Source: Girardinichthys multiradiatus
Lineage: Eukaryota > Chordata > Actinopteri > Cyprinodontiformes > Goodeidae
Length of the DNA stretch: 64,000 nucleotides
Reading direction: 5' to 3'
Assembly: GCF_021462225.1 (NCBI RefSeq)
Contig: NC_061808.1
Coordinates: forward strand, 26,077,119 to 26,141,118
The position numbers and the translations under genes were made by a program. Below the pieces are notes generated by a model that saw nothing but the letters and a program-made list of their open reading frames with translations, was not told the origin of the DNA and did not search any database. Positions 33,161 to 45,305 of the stretch are shown piece after piece. How positions within the stretch are numbered: position 1 is the stretch's first letter; each line of letters opens with the position of its first letter.

Positions 33161-33840
33161 CAACTGTGTGGCATCATGGGATGATCAAAATGAGCCTAAA
33201 GCTGGGGAAGACCTCCTGTGTAGTACCAGTGGCATCAGCCATCTTCTATGCTGTAGTAGCAGGTTATCCACAGCAGAGAGCAAGGGGTTAGATGAGCTCA
33301 TCAGGAAGGTCAACGGTTTCCTAGGATGCCCCCTCAACCCAGTGCAGGTGGTGGGAGACAGAAGAACTCTAGCAAAAATAACAGCACTGTTGGACAATGT
33401 CTCCCACCCCATGCATGAAGCTATTGCAGAACTGAAGAGCTCCTTCAGTGACAGACTGATGCATCCTCATCATACATCCTTCGTCCCAGCAGCTACCACC
33501 ATCACTGCTCCTAACAAACTCAATAAATGTTTACATCCAGTTTCCTAAGTTTTTTTCATTTCCTGTAAATAGTCTTTTTTAAGGCACAAACATACATGCA
33601 CATCTTGTACATTTCTTAAATTATTCTGCTGAGGTGCACATTTCTTTGAATCTGAATATGCTATTTTGAATAACTGTATTGTATTGTGTTCTTATGTTGT
33701 AAATTTACACTTACTGTACATTGTTCCTTACTCTTCTGTTTTTATGTTTTTACCTGTGTTAAACTGCATGCTTCCATTTGCATTTCACTTTGTTGCTTGT
33801 ACACCCGAATTTCCTCACGAAAGGACAATAAAGGATATTA
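33161..33840 (+). mobile_element. LINE 3' end (L2/Rex1-like) with ORF2 tail
   Basis: Plus-strand frame 33168-33548 (126 residues) contains LDELIRKVNGFLGCP, VVGDRRTLAKITALLDN and SSFSDRLMHPHHTSFVPAA. These are the C-terminal region of fish non-LTR ORF2 proteins just after the reverse transcriptase. The 3' UTR ends GGACAATAAAGGATATT. No RT catalytic motif is present, so it is 5'-truncated. Clade assignment is by resemblance only. Confidence 0.8.
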
Positions 33841-34025
33841 AGAGCCGCAGGTTGCAGACCCCTGGTATATCGCATAAAATTCCTAGAAAAACATTGAGGG
33901 TTGTGGTTTGTAATGAGACAAAATGCTATTAATATTGTCAGCTACTGTAAAATAAAACATTCCAATAAAACACACAAATTAAACATGTATTTTGTAGCAG
34001 CTAAGAGTTAAGAGCCACTTGAAAT
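33841..34025. repeat. possible hAT-type remnant
   Basis: AGAGCCGCAGGTTGCAGACC at 33841 and AAGAGTTAAGAGCCACTTG near 34002 recall the ends of a common fish hAT repeat. They sit right after the LINE tail. Short and diverged. Confidence 0.35.
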
Positions 34026-35345
34026 TCTTTATGCATGGAAAAAGTAGCTCAGTTTGACTTACTTTACCTTAAATATTTAAAAAAATGTCATCCCCATTGC
34101 AAAACATGGAACATCTTTTTGAGTTAGATCCACTTCCATATCATCTCTGGGGAATTAGGTTTATGACATGCCTGGAGTGATTTCTGCTCATCCAAGTAAA
34201 GAGCTGACAAGGTCACCAACCTGAGTTTCAGGCCTCTTGCTTTACATTGCACCTGCGCCTTCCACTGGGCCTTATTTTTTGTAATTCACATATCCTATAT
34301 AAAACTTTGCCTTATTGCTTTTTGTTTGTTTTTTCACCAAATCGGCCACCTTTGGGTGAAGAGGACTTTTTGTTTGTTTGTGGTAAATCAATAGCCTTTG
34401 CCAAAGGGAGAGAGAAATAACATGTTGAAGAGGGAGGAAGACAGCCTGCTATCCCTGTCAGTCTGACCCTGCCTGACGGCTGTCATCTCCTTAATTGCTT
34501 TGCTAATATCATCCCCACTCAGCCTGGATCTAGGTCAGCAGGGCTCCTCTGCTGGAGCTGACTTCATGCTGTCCTCCTTCATGATCTCTTCTGTAGTTTG
34601 ATTTCTTTTTTTCTCTTTTTAAGGCTATTTCAGTAAGGATTAAAACACACTGTAGGAATATGGGGAATAGATTTATTGCTTTTATGAGGTGACCCTGGAT
34701 GGGCTTAATAGATAATTATTTAGACTTCTAACTTTATCGTTGGACTAGAAATTGGTGTTCCAGAATCAACCTTCCTGTTTCCTTTGGGTGGTGCTAAATG
34801 TTTCCCTTTGTCAATTTTTCTGCTTTAATTGTATTTAGATGCAAACCTGGATAGAAAAAAAGATCTAGCGCCACAAAATGTGCCCTTTGCTGGATTTGTT
34901 GTTTTTGTAAATATGAGAAATATATAGTTGACTTCTTTTAGCCAGCTGTCCAGCAGTGCCCAGCAACAGTTGGGGATGCACTGCACTGCTCTGCTCCTAC
35001 ATATAGCCAGGGAAAACTCTGGTTACAGTGGGGCTTTCTCTGGTGTTAGGGTATTAAAAGGACTTTAGATCATAGGCATGGTTTTGAGGATAGTTTTACG
35101 CTTTTTAAAACTGTAACTTTTTAAAACTCTTTATACCTTGCTTACTGGTAGTCTGCAACTTTAGTCGTGTTTGTGTAATCCCTACCAATGGTCTAAGATG
35201 TGAGGGATGTCTCGTTTGCATTTTCAGTTGTTTTGAAAAACTTGTAATACAAATAATTACCCTAATGTAATTAACAGGAGAAATGTAGTGATAGTCTATC
35301 ACATGAAAGAAAATCCTAACACACCTGTAGGGTATCACATTACAC
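34026..35345. other. non-coding; candidate regulatory block 34430-34580
   Basis: 34430-34580 is complex and contains TCTCCTTAATTGCTTTGCTA and CAGCCTGGATCTAGGTCAGC with no frame or repeat resemblance. The rest is AT-rich. Confidence 0.35.
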
Positions 35346-35787
35346 TTGTCAGGATCTGTCTATTAGTTTGTGTTTTGTTTATTTCAAACCCGGTTCGGTC
35401 TGTGTTTACCTTCTGTTCTGTGTTAATTGGTGTCATTCCCTCTGTCTCCCTGTAGTCTGGCCCACACTTGTTTCCCTTAATTAATCAGTCTCTCTGTTCA
35501 TTGGTTCTCCCTGTACTCTCGTTTATATTTAAGCTCTTTAGTTTTCATTGTTCCCCGTTAGTTCCTTGTGTTGTCTTCCATGTCGTTCAGTTGTGTGTGG
35601 TTCAATACCTGTACCCTACCCTAATGTCTGGATATCCATACTCTGGTCTGGTTGGAGCATGTCATACTCCTGGTTGCTTACCTTGTCGTGTGAATAAGGA
35701 TAATTAAAACTCTATTTACCTTTTTATTATGCTGGCTCCTGGAACCTTCTCTGCACTTTGGTCCTACCACAAACTACACGTCATGAC
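35346..35787 (+). mobile_element. Gypsy-like LTR
   Basis: Begins TGTCAGGATCTGTCT and ends CTACACGTCATGACA, giving TG...CA termini with the short inverted repeat TGTCA/TGACA. The interior is T-rich with a GTGAATAAGGATAATTAAAA polyadenylation-like region. It is followed by AGAAGGAACCAGCC, a position equivalent to a primer-binding or leader region. No second LTR is visible downstream in the window. Confidence 0.65.
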
Positions 35788-36315
35788 AGAAGGAACCAGC
35801 CTACTGGACAAAGCAGAAAGGTTCTGCCGGCGCTTCAGCTCCTGCTTCCGCTGAGGGTCAATCAGACGATCCTGATCCTGATCCTGTTCCGGAGGGGTTC
35901 AAGGACGAATCCCCTTCACTTCCTAATCCTGTTCCTGGTCCTGTTCTGAAGGGGTCCAAAGACGAACTGCCCTCACATCCTGTTCCAGCCTGTGAGGGGT
36001 TCGGGGACAGACTGCCTCCACTTCCTGTTCCTGTCCCGGAGGAATTCGAGGATGAACCGCCTCCACTTTCTGTTCTGGAAGAGCTCGAGAACGAGTTGCC
36101 TCTACTTCCTGTTACTGTCCGTGAGGGGTGCGAGGATGCACTTCCTCCATCTGTTGTGCCTCAGCGGCTCCGTCGCAGATCTCTAGGGCTCTGCCGCAGA
36201 TCTTCAGGGCTCCACCACAGATCTCCGGGTCCCCACCAAGGGTCCCAGCGGTTTCTGCACCGCTCGCCAGGGTCCAAGCAGTTTCTGCACCGCTCGCCAG
36301 GACCCTGCAGATTTC
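35788..36315 (+). mobile_element. LTR-element internal tract encoding proline/acidic repeats
   Basis: One plus-strand frame is open from about 35820 to 36340. It encodes a degenerate 13-19 residue repeat (VPEGFKDESPSLP, PVLKGSKDELPSHP, PVPEEFEDEPPPLS, VLEELENELPLLP). An arginine/serine-rich tail with HRSPG repeats follows, including an exact tandem FLHRSPG. No protease, RT or integrase is present. Repeats of this PEGFEDELPPLP style are frequent in fish LTR-derived proteins, from memory. It is probably a truncated gag/leader-like region. Confidence 0.55.
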
Positions 36316-36943
36316 ATGTTTTCTTATCTTTTTTCATATAAATGTCCTCATGAAGTCTAGAATGGTCCTCCGTAATTATTTCTGTCAACGCACCATGGCG
36401 GTACTGCCTAAAAAGATTTGAACTCTTTTTGCATAACAAAAAAGAGGGTAAAACATGTTGCCAATGTGGAGTCCTTCTTGGGGGTTGGGAATTTGTGGGT
36501 GCTGGGCATGAAGCACAGAGCATTTTTTCTTTAACTGCTTAGTTAAAACTGCAGATTTAATTTCATTGTGAATATGAATTATTTTTTTTTTCTCTTCCAA
36601 ATTGCTTGTATTTTTGGATACTCGACTTATGCCAAAAGTATTGCCCAGAACAATATTGGTAAGTTTTTCAACTAACGCTGTGGTGGAAAATCTGCCCAAA
36701 AAGATTGGACAATATCAGTTTATCAAGTCTGTTTTCCAATCCTTTCGACTTAAGACCCATAACATTAAAGAGGGAAGAAACACAACTCTGATTGATGCTG
36801 ATTGAAGAATACAAACATTGTCAGTAGGCTCGGTAAACACAGGCTTGGTGTGAAAAACAAGTTTGTTTTTTTGTACTATTTACTTATCTATTTGTGTAAA
36901 TTGTTTTCCTTTTGAGCCTCTTGTCAGAATTGCAGAAAAACAC
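36316..36943. other. non-coding, nothing recognised
   Basis: AT-rich spacer with overlapping chance frames on both strands. Confidence 0.45.
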
Positions 36944-37965
36944 ACCAATCAGTCATTACATTATGACCGCTGGGAAGTGAATTTCTGGTTATAAATAGTA
37001 TCTGTTTATTTTGTACTTTGTGTTGGAAGCAAGAAAGGGTGAGCCTAAATGCCAGTACATACCATGTAAGAACAGAGAAATGTGCCCTTTTACTTAAGGC
37101 TGCAAGTACAAAGTTCTTGCTGGAAAATATATTTTATACTTTACAAGAACTAAAAGCAGAACACCTATGCAGTCTTCATAGGTCTCTCCCACTGCACACT
37201 TGCTTTATATTTCTTGAACACCACACAAGAAACAAGTTCTGCCTGTATTATGTGTCTAGAACAAGCTGCAAAAACTCCCAAGCCAGGGCTGCAAGAACAG
37301 AATGTCATTTTGTTCTTGCAGCTTTTCCTGAGAGGAGAAATTTCTCTATTTATTGGCCCTCAGGGTTTGAGTGTGTTTGAGGGTCTAATATGAATAGCTA
37401 AATGACTGTGTCAGAATCTCTCTCAACAGAAACGTTTTGTTGTGGGTCGTTCCAAGCATATACTGGTCAGTGACCTTCAAGCGGTCCAAGGAAGCAACAT
37501 TAGTAAACCAGCAACAGGGTCATGATCGTGTGAAGGGGTAGCGGAGGCTGGCTGGTATGGTCTAGTCCAACTGACAAGCTAGGACAAATTGTTGAAGAAA
37601 TTAGTGTTGGTGTCTGTATGCAAAGTGCATCACAGCTTGTTGCATATATATAGCATACCTGTAGAGCATGTTGACCCCTATCCAGCCTCCAACAATTGTT
37701 GCCCAGGAACTGGACCATGGAGCTATGGAAGAAGGTGGCCTGGTCTTTTGCAGAAATTATTCAGGGACTGTTTGTTGAGCACAAAACAACTTTGAGGTGT
37801 TTACTTCTCTAAATTCCCCAAATCTCAATCCTATTGCGCATCTATAGAATGTGCCGCATGGATGGGTTCGATCCATGAAAGTCTCACTTTTCAGCTTTGA
37901 CCTACTGCTAAAAATGTGGTGCGAGATACTACAGTTTGGCTTCAGGGTTGTAATTTGATCTGGGC
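36944..37965 (+). mobile_element. Tc1-like transposon, interrupted and internally deleted
   Basis: Left end CACCAATCAGTCATTACATT, then TTATGACCGC, is a known fish Tc1 terminus style. Coding pieces in plus sense: AGCGGTCCAAGGAAGCAACA, GCAACAGGGTCATGATCG, AACTGGACCATGGAGC, AAGAAGGTGGCCTGGTC, AATTCCCCAAATCTCAATCC and TACTACAGTTTGGCTTCAGG. The central catalytic region is deleted and the right TIR is lost. A foreign block interrupts it at 37046-37390. No frame survives. Confidence 0.8.
37046..37390. other. insertion inside the Tc1 copy, with perfect hairpin
   Basis: About 345 bp with no counterpart in the Tc1 family separates its 5' UTR from the resumed coding sequence. It has a 120-codon chance frame (37018-37380). 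It contains a perfect 12-bp inverted repeat GCTGCAAGAACA/TGTTCTTGCAGC at 37288-37299 and 37311-37322 with an 11-base loop. No class could be assigned. Confidence 0.45.
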
Positions 37966-40900
37966 AGTTTCGCAAATGTTTTATTAAGTTTTATGTCCTA
38001 CAATCTTCTCTAGCCAGGCTACTAGGCATATTGACTTGCAGTAAGGTCTGGTCCCTTACCACTGGACTAGACCATTATTACTTTGCAACTTTAAAGTTCA
38101 CCACAAACACACTTTCTGGTTTTATTGGTGAGGGCTCACAACTTGGTATGTTTACCTTTTTTATTTTTGTTTTGTGAGGGTTGAAGACCAAGGCAAAATG
38201 AAGTCCCTGACAGCAGGATTATTTTCATATACAGTGTTCTTGTAGGTTTCAAGATCTGTAATACCATGAATTGTATGTAGGGTGTTCCTTATTATGAAAA
38301 AGATCATGGCCCTTTTTAATTTGAGTTTGAAAACCCAATCCAATTGTCTGCAGATGTTTCAGCCATTTAAAAAAAAAAGGTACCAGAGCTCAGAGAAGGG
38401 ATGAGGGGCTAGTAATTGTGTCAGCAGCAGGGCCATGAGCCAGGAACTGTCGAGACCTCAAAGTTTCCCCTGCCTCTGGTTTAATGGAGCATGCGAGGGC
38501 CACGGTGTGTTGCCCTGGCTCCAGCGTATGTTCTGTTCAAATGGCCTCCCATTATTCTTTGATAGGCACAGTGGAACAATAAGGCTAAGGTGGAGCAGCT
38601 GGAGAAAGCATTAGTATAAGACCCTTCCTTTTGTTTGCCATTTCAGCCTTAATGTCCCTTGTTTGCCTTCATGGAAAGTCTACTTTTTCATGACATTTTG
38701 TGAATGGACTGACCCCATTTTATGACCCACATTGAATTGCTGAATTTCTGTAAAAATCTGCAATTAGTGCCTAGGTGTAGCATTCATAAAAGTGGCAACA
38801 AATGAGCTGGAAACAGTTTTCTAATAACTCCCTGAGAGAGATTTTTATAGTTTCTCCATCGCCTGGTGGGGTGTAATCTTGTGTATATTGGCCCACACTT
38901 GAGGATTCCAACCACAGTTGACATGAACAGTCCCTTCATGGTAAAGAGTGAAAGTCCAGCTGTCATTCGGACTGTTTGGTTTTGGGAATCTGAGTGGAAG
39001 CAGGTCCACTGGGCTGCACAAGGCTTGTGTGATGTGACTCTACAATATGCCCAGATTTCAAAGATTTGTGCCATACCTGCTTAAAGCCTCATAACCTGGT
39101 GATAAGCTTTTGACTCATAAAGAGGCATTTTTTATTCAGCACCAGCTTTGTCTGACAACTGCTTGATTTCTTTGAATTTCATTGTTCAGCACCAAACAAC
39201 CAACTTGTCTTACACAAAAAATACTTTATTTTATAAAGCATTATCTGTATAAATAGGCTTATTTTATCACTTTAATCTAACAGAAGCATTATGTACAATA
39301 TGAGAGCTTTCTAAGTTGCGGTTTGGTTGCTCATCTTTTTGACAACAAATAAGTGTTTTTTTCCCCCCCAACTAAATTCATTGAGAGGTAAGTGGTAAAT
39401 TTGATGTCCTCTTTAAAATATTGCACAGGGATGTTTTTTTTTTTACTCAGGAAATATCAACAGAGAAGTCTGGAAACATTGAGGGAATTAATTCAGTCTT
39501 CACCAGCAAACTATAAATCAAGAAGCAAATAGTAGCAAACTGAAATATCTAGTAGATCAAATCCACTGATGCAGTGCAATAATTTTTTTTTTCTATTTAG
39601 AAGTTGAAACCTCTAAGTTTGAAGTCGGAAAAATAAACATAAAGGTTCTTTGAAGCCTCCTTTGAGAATTCTGGAAATTTCTCACGACCCTTTCCTCAAA
39701 ATCCAATGGATGTCCTGTGAAACATGGTGATGGCTGCACTTCTGACTATTTCTATTGCATTAAATCTTTCAAACACACAGTACTACTTGTTCTTGTCATC
39801 CTTCATATTGCCACAGTGTCAGAATAACAAAATGCAGAGACATTCATTGTAATTAGCTTGGATTTCTAATAATGGTTAGCTTGATCCCTGAGCATATAAA
39901 TTATTAAATCCCACGGGTGTTTAAGCTTTGAACTGGAACACTGTTTTCCATTTACTTCTGAAACCCCAACTTAACAGCTTGAGTATCTACCAGCTCTTGT
40001 TCCTGGCTCACTCTTGTCACAGTTGATACATTCATATTTACTTTGCAAACATTTTCTGAATATCTCCTAGATGTAGCCCATCTACAAACATTGGTAATAG
40101 TACAACATTTTGATAACCATGGTGGTCTTTGATAAACACTCAACTCTTATGCCCAGCAGTATGTCAGTCCTGACATTGGAGGTATATTAGAATGCCTGTA
40201 CAGTTTTTTAAAACTTTCAGAATGCATGCTTACACAAAACAGATTGCTCATATCTATTCTGGCATCAATTTAATATTACCAACAGCCAAACACTAGCTGT
40301 GCTTGTCCTAAGAGATATAAAGATGTTAAAATAAAATAATAACTTTCTAGCATCTTGTTGCTGGCTGAAGCAGAAGTCATTAGTTATAATAGACCTTTAT
40401 CTTCCTTGTTCAACTAAAAAACTTTTATAAATTATAACTTTCTTGCTTTTCTTTAAATCTAATTAATTCTGCATAGCCAATCTGTGGTCCTGAAGATCCA
40501 TTCTGGCCATTTTTCACTGTTATAAAGAATGTGGCTTTGTTAAACAGTAGGTTACAAAAATGAAGCTATTTTAACTGTTACATGTGGCATTAATATAATT
40601 TGCTGTAAAAAGTAAGTGGGTGGTTTCAGCAGCAGCTCTTCATCTTGAAACTCAAAAAGTTCTAGTTTTAGGAATTAGTAATTGTTTTATTTTCATTGTA
40701 AACCTCAATATGCAGAAGGGAAAGGCTTGGTATGTCGGGGTAAAACCGTGTTTGTTGCATGATTCTACATTTAATCAAATTCTACAATGTTTTGAGTTTT
40801 GCAGTCTAACCCTCTGTCCATGTTTTCCTTGTCACAGAAGTCATGGGGAAAGCAGAATGTGGCCAACTCATTTTAATAATCATTTGGTGCAGAAATCAAA

Positions 40901-41567
40901 ACTGAAATATATAGCCACATGCCCGCTTAGATAAAATCTATAGTTTTTGTGCTAAAGAAAAAGCACTATTAGAAATAAAACATTGAAACCTTGTTATTGT
41001 GAGACAACAGTTCACTTAAATGACTGCTGACCAGAATTCTTAACATATTATGCAGGTGTTTCCTACACCATATTTCATCACTGTCTTCTCTGTACCCAGC
41101 AATTAGCCACTTTCAGCTCGACTTTGTTCTAGTATTGATTAGCCACAGCATGTCTGGTGGTGACACTTGAGCCAATCCTTTTCTTATTGGAGCACCATCT
41201 GCAACTCGCAGCATCAGTGTCTGCCTCATACTTCCAGTTCATTTTAGAAAAGAGTGCCAAAACAATCAAATGAAAGATACTGACATGAAAACTCATGAGG
41301 CTAAATTTGTGAGTCAAGAGTTGCCTTTCGTGCTAAACTGGATCTTCGTAAACAGATTTTTAGATGAGCTTGTGGAGTGGTGTCTTATTTGAAACAAAAG
41401 GCCACAACCTCATATGACAAGCAATGGCATGTAGCAGAGGAAACTATGCACGAGGTCATATTGGACTAATCTTTTGCTGCTTTTAAAGTTGACAAATTTT
41501 ATTTATTTACTAGATTATATGCGGTTTGGGTTCAAGCCAATCTAATACAGTACAGTGACTTAAAAAC
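37966..41567. other. non-coding; candidate regulatory block 38390-38680
   Basis: The 38390-38680 block is complex, with CCATTATTCTTTGATAGGCA (TCF/LEF-like) and GTGGAACAATAAGG (SOX-like). 38780-39090 has opposing 70-96 codon frames with no domain. The remainder is AT-rich with several T-runs. No repeat or gene recognised. Confidence 0.4.
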
Positions 41568-42740
41568 TCTTCATAACCCTTAAACATTTCCAGCTTTTGC
41601 CTTGTTATCATTACAAGCTTCAGTATATATTAGTAGAATTTTATGTATAACACCAAAACCAAGTAGTGTATAATTGTAACGCTAATCTGTGAAAGCCTCA
41701 CAGAAACCTTTTGTGCTTTCTGAAGACAACCAAAAGGCAAAGGTACATCATATCAACAGTGGAATCTCTTGGCTACCAGTTCATTTTAGATTTGGTTTTA
41801 AGGTGCTTTTAGTCTTTTCTAAAGTATTGAAAGGTTCAGTCCAACGTATTTATCTAAGCCCCAGACCAATCAGGCTTTCTGATAAAGATTTTTTTTTGGC
41901 ACTTGAAGTTAAAACTAAAACTCATAGTGAGGTCTCCTTCATTTCTTACATCCCTCACCTTTGGAACAACCTTCCTAAAGATCTAAAGGCAAAGTGTTTT
42001 TTTTTTTAATGCTAAATTAAAACTTTTATTTTTAGCCTTGACTTTACCTGAACTCCTGTAGTTCTGTTTTTTTTTTTTTTTTTACTTGCCTGTATATAAA
42101 ATTCTAGGCAAGTTTATCTTTGTTTGGTTCTGTTGCTTTATCTTTATACAATTAATATTAAAATTTGAATTTTTAGATTTAATAATAAATTAAATGTAAT
42201 GTTTTCTGGTTTTAAGGGCTGCAAAAGCACATTGTTAAATTTGATTGTGTGAAAGGTGCTCTGTAAATAAAGTCTGGTTGTTGAGAGAACAACAGCTTCA
42301 TGAAGACCAAGTAACAAATGAGATTAACGAAGTGAACAAGAAGAAAACCATTGTTAATAGAATCTTGAAAATTGTTGTTCAAGATGCTCTCCATTTAATC
42401 TTTCTGAGCTTGAGTTATTTTGCAAATAAAAATTGGAAAAACATTTAATCTCAAGATGTGCAAAGCTGGTAGAGCAAACTAAACAATGTGCAGCACTAAT
42501 TGTGACATAAGGTGGTTCTGGGTGGTATTAACTCAAGGTAGCTGAATTTAATGCACACCTCACTTTTCAGATTTCTATATGTAAAATATTTTTTAATTGT
42601 GTGAGAGAAAAGTGTGAGACACTTCACAATTGTACTACTTTGTGTTGCTCTCTTTATCTCTATAAAATTCATTAGTTTGATTTTGTGATGTGACAAAATG
42701 TGAGACAGTTGAAGGAATATGAATAGTTTTGCAAGACACC
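41568..42740 (+). mobile_element. Tc1-like transposon with LINE insertion and internal deletion
   Basis: Diverged left TIR (about 41568-41680). Tc1 leader then CTGTGAAAGCCTCA, interrupted by a LINE tail, resuming AACAACAGCTTCATGAAGAC. Coding pieces follow (TTGAAAATTGTTGTTCAAGA, GAGCTTGAGTTATTTTGCAA, GATGTGCAAAGCTGGTAGAG). The right TIR runs 42545-42740 with GTGACAAAATGTGAGACAG. Most of the catalytic region is deleted. Same family as 17577, 23380 and 53540. Confidence 0.8.
41705..42283 (+). mobile_element. LINE 3' end inserted in the Tc1 copy
   Basis: The frame at 41689-42009 includes SWLPVHFRFGFKVLLVF, VKTKTHSEVSF and PHLWNNLPKDLKAKC. These are the 'LHWLPV...RLWNSLP' C-terminal signature of a fish non-LTR element. 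The 3' end GAAAGGTGCTCTGTAAATAA then AGTCTGGTTG is typical of that element. No RT catalytic motif. It is flanked on both sides by Tc1 sequence, so it inserted after the transposon. Confidence 0.8.
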
Positions 42741-44716
42741 ATACAGAAATGTGAGGCAGTGTACCTAATTCCCACTTTTCACACCTACCATCTAGTCATT
42801 CATCAGATACTATTAGCTTCAAAATGAAAACAGAAATCTGGCAATGAAAGAGCCACATTCTCTGAAAACCATTACTTTAGCTGCACCTTCTAAACAAAGA
42901 AAACGTGCTGTGCTCATTGGATTACTTTAGGCTCAGGGCCATGATGCCCTCAAAACTAGTCAAAGTCTCAATAGCAAATGTGTAACTGCTGCAGTTGTTT
43001 TTGATCATTTCCCTGAGAATTGTGAGATAAACATAGATGAAGTCATATCTGTTTCAGATTATTTTTTGTCATTAATCATATTCGAAAAAAGGTGACTAAC
43101 TAATGGCTAGTTGATCAATATTCAGCTATTTGAACTGACATCCAGCACAAACTTTTTTTTATCATCACACACATTACTTATTCCAAACATACATAATTTT
43201 AAAAGTGTGATCCTATATTTAATCGAGAGCAACCGCAGCGCTTCTTTCCTCAGTCCATCCCATGATAATATCTCCTGCTGGTTTGATGGTGTCGGGATGC
43301 ACTTGGTTTTCTTTCACAAGTCAAATGCCTGAACAGGGACCTCAAGGAGGACAAGAGAGGCCTGAGGTGAAAAATAATCCATACATGGCATGCACTTTTA
43401 AACTGCAACAGTACAGTAGAAACATTGTGATTGCCGCCACTCGAATCACTGACAGCTTTCAGGAAGTTATCTGAGTGTACCTATAGAAGCAATCTGTTTC
43501 TGACAGGAACCACCTGTACTTTCTTCAAAACCTCCACACTCAGTTGACAATAGTTATTTTACCTCAAACAACACAGGATTAGCTGGTCCACATTGGTCAG
43601 ACGTTATTTTTATACATTAGCTTGAATTTGATTGAAGAAATTGAAATGTTTTGGAAGGTAAAATTACATGGCTTCTTTCCAGTGCAGTGCCCTTGAAATG
43701 AATAATAATTATTGCAATTGGAGATGCATGATGACAAACATGAGGGCCTTGCATATTATTTTCCTGATTAGTTTTGAAATGGATTTCTAAGATTAAATGC
43801 CACCAGTCAATTAGTTTAGTAAATCCCAAATAACCTTCCTTTCTCAGTGAAGATGGGCCTAAGAGTTCATGGTCCTTCCTCACTTCTTCTTGACTTAATG
43901 TTGAGCTTTTAGCGGTTCATATGCTAAGAAGCTAAACTAAGTTAATTTACAATTACTTGATAAATATTACCGTGTAACATTGCTTGCACTGATTATGCTA
44001 ACTTGAGGGAAACATTTCAACTCTATTTAACTGAGACCTCTTTGGGCCATGAAATACCTCTCCTTGTCCATGAGCCCCCTGGACCTTAAAGACAAACATG
44101 GATCCCGATTCATGCTATTTTTAGCTCAGTGGAAAAACCGCATTACACTTGGGGATGTACAGCTTTTACTACATTCTCTTAATGGGAGATAATTCAGTAG
44201 TTTTACAATGACTCAGAAAGAGAAAAATAAAAGACCTGAAAAAGAGTAATTACTGAAAACTGATTTTTCCTTCCTATATTTCTTAAAAACTAGTGATTGT
44301 TTTCTATGGTTTTCGCAATAATGTTCTCCAGAATTTATTTACTAGCAGTGGCGTAGCTAAATGGCTCATGAGATGAGGCAATGTACAATGTTAGTTTACG
44401 GAGATGAGCTTTTTCAATACAGTATGTTGGAGAAAGCTAAGAATCAAACATTTTGGGAGGAATAAGAATTAGATAAAATATTTCATTCATTACAAACCAT
44501 TTGAATGTAAAATTAGGTAGTTTAAAACTTACTCTAGATTTTGACTTAAGGGTACCTGTTAGGTATTAATTAGTCAACTCATAGGCAAGAACGATACAGA
44601 GTCAGTTTTACTTGCAGCAAGGGTAGCTCACACTCTGCAGTGCAGACTACAAAGTGTTGGCACCCCTCTCTCTTTATTTATACATGCTGGTTCACACACA
44701 GTTCAACAAACATTCA

Positions 44717-44718
<2 letters not shown>
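42741..44718. other. non-coding, nothing recognised
   Basis: AT-rich spacer. The short frames (43111-43474, 43617-43883) overlap on both strands without domains. Confidence 0.5.

Positions 44719-44747
<29 letters not shown>
44719..44747 (+). repeat. (GT)n microsatellite
   Basis: Uninterrupted GT dinucleotides, about 14 units. Likely length-variable. Confidence 0.97.
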
Positions 44748-44749
<2 letters not shown>

Positions 44750-45305
44750 GTCAGAAAGGTTAGGGTTCATGTGTCTTGATTTTAAACAAAGAGGGAGCGA
44801 GGGGACCTGGTACGAACAGCCCCTAGATGCTGCTGATAAAAGCATAACTCACTCCTCTCCCCATCTCCCTTTCTGTGGCATGTAGGAGAGAAAAGCACTT
44901 AGAGCAGACATGAGTGATAAACAATACAAACATTTTCAAACCCTAACAGTACCCAAAGGAAGTTGTGATTCTTTGCCGGCGATGGGAAGCTCTGAAGCAT
45001 ATGCCAACTCTAGTGGCATGAGCGTCCAACACCCAGCCACAATATTCTTACAGTGCTTAAAACCATTTGATGTTGGTTTCCACTCGAAACTGTTTATTTA
45101 GCTAGGTAGCTGAACCGGTGCCACACAAATATGAAAGTCATGGAGACTTGTTTAATGCAAAATTAGAAGTGTTTTGTCTGCCAGTCTAATGTGCAGTCTT
45201 TATTAATGACCTTTGTTTATTTCAAACATACCATTCATACACTGTAATTATTTACATAACCAATTATTTACATAATACATAGAAACCTTCCAAATGCATA
45301 CTTCT
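44748..45305. other. non-coding, nothing recognised
   Basis: AT-rich spacer next to the microsatellite. No gene or repeat recognised. Confidence 0.5.

Noticed and set aside
36944..37965. Functional Tc1 element
   Set aside because: The catalytic core is deleted, the right TIR is missing and a foreign block interrupts it.
38041..38075. Possible tRNA-like box (complement TGGTCTAGTCCAGTGGTAAG)
   Set aside because: Resembles a tRNA A box but there is no B box, acceptor stem or SINE tail nearby.
38784..39084. Opposed 96- and 72-codon frames as an exon
   Set aside because: They overlap on opposite strands and neither has motifs or splice context.
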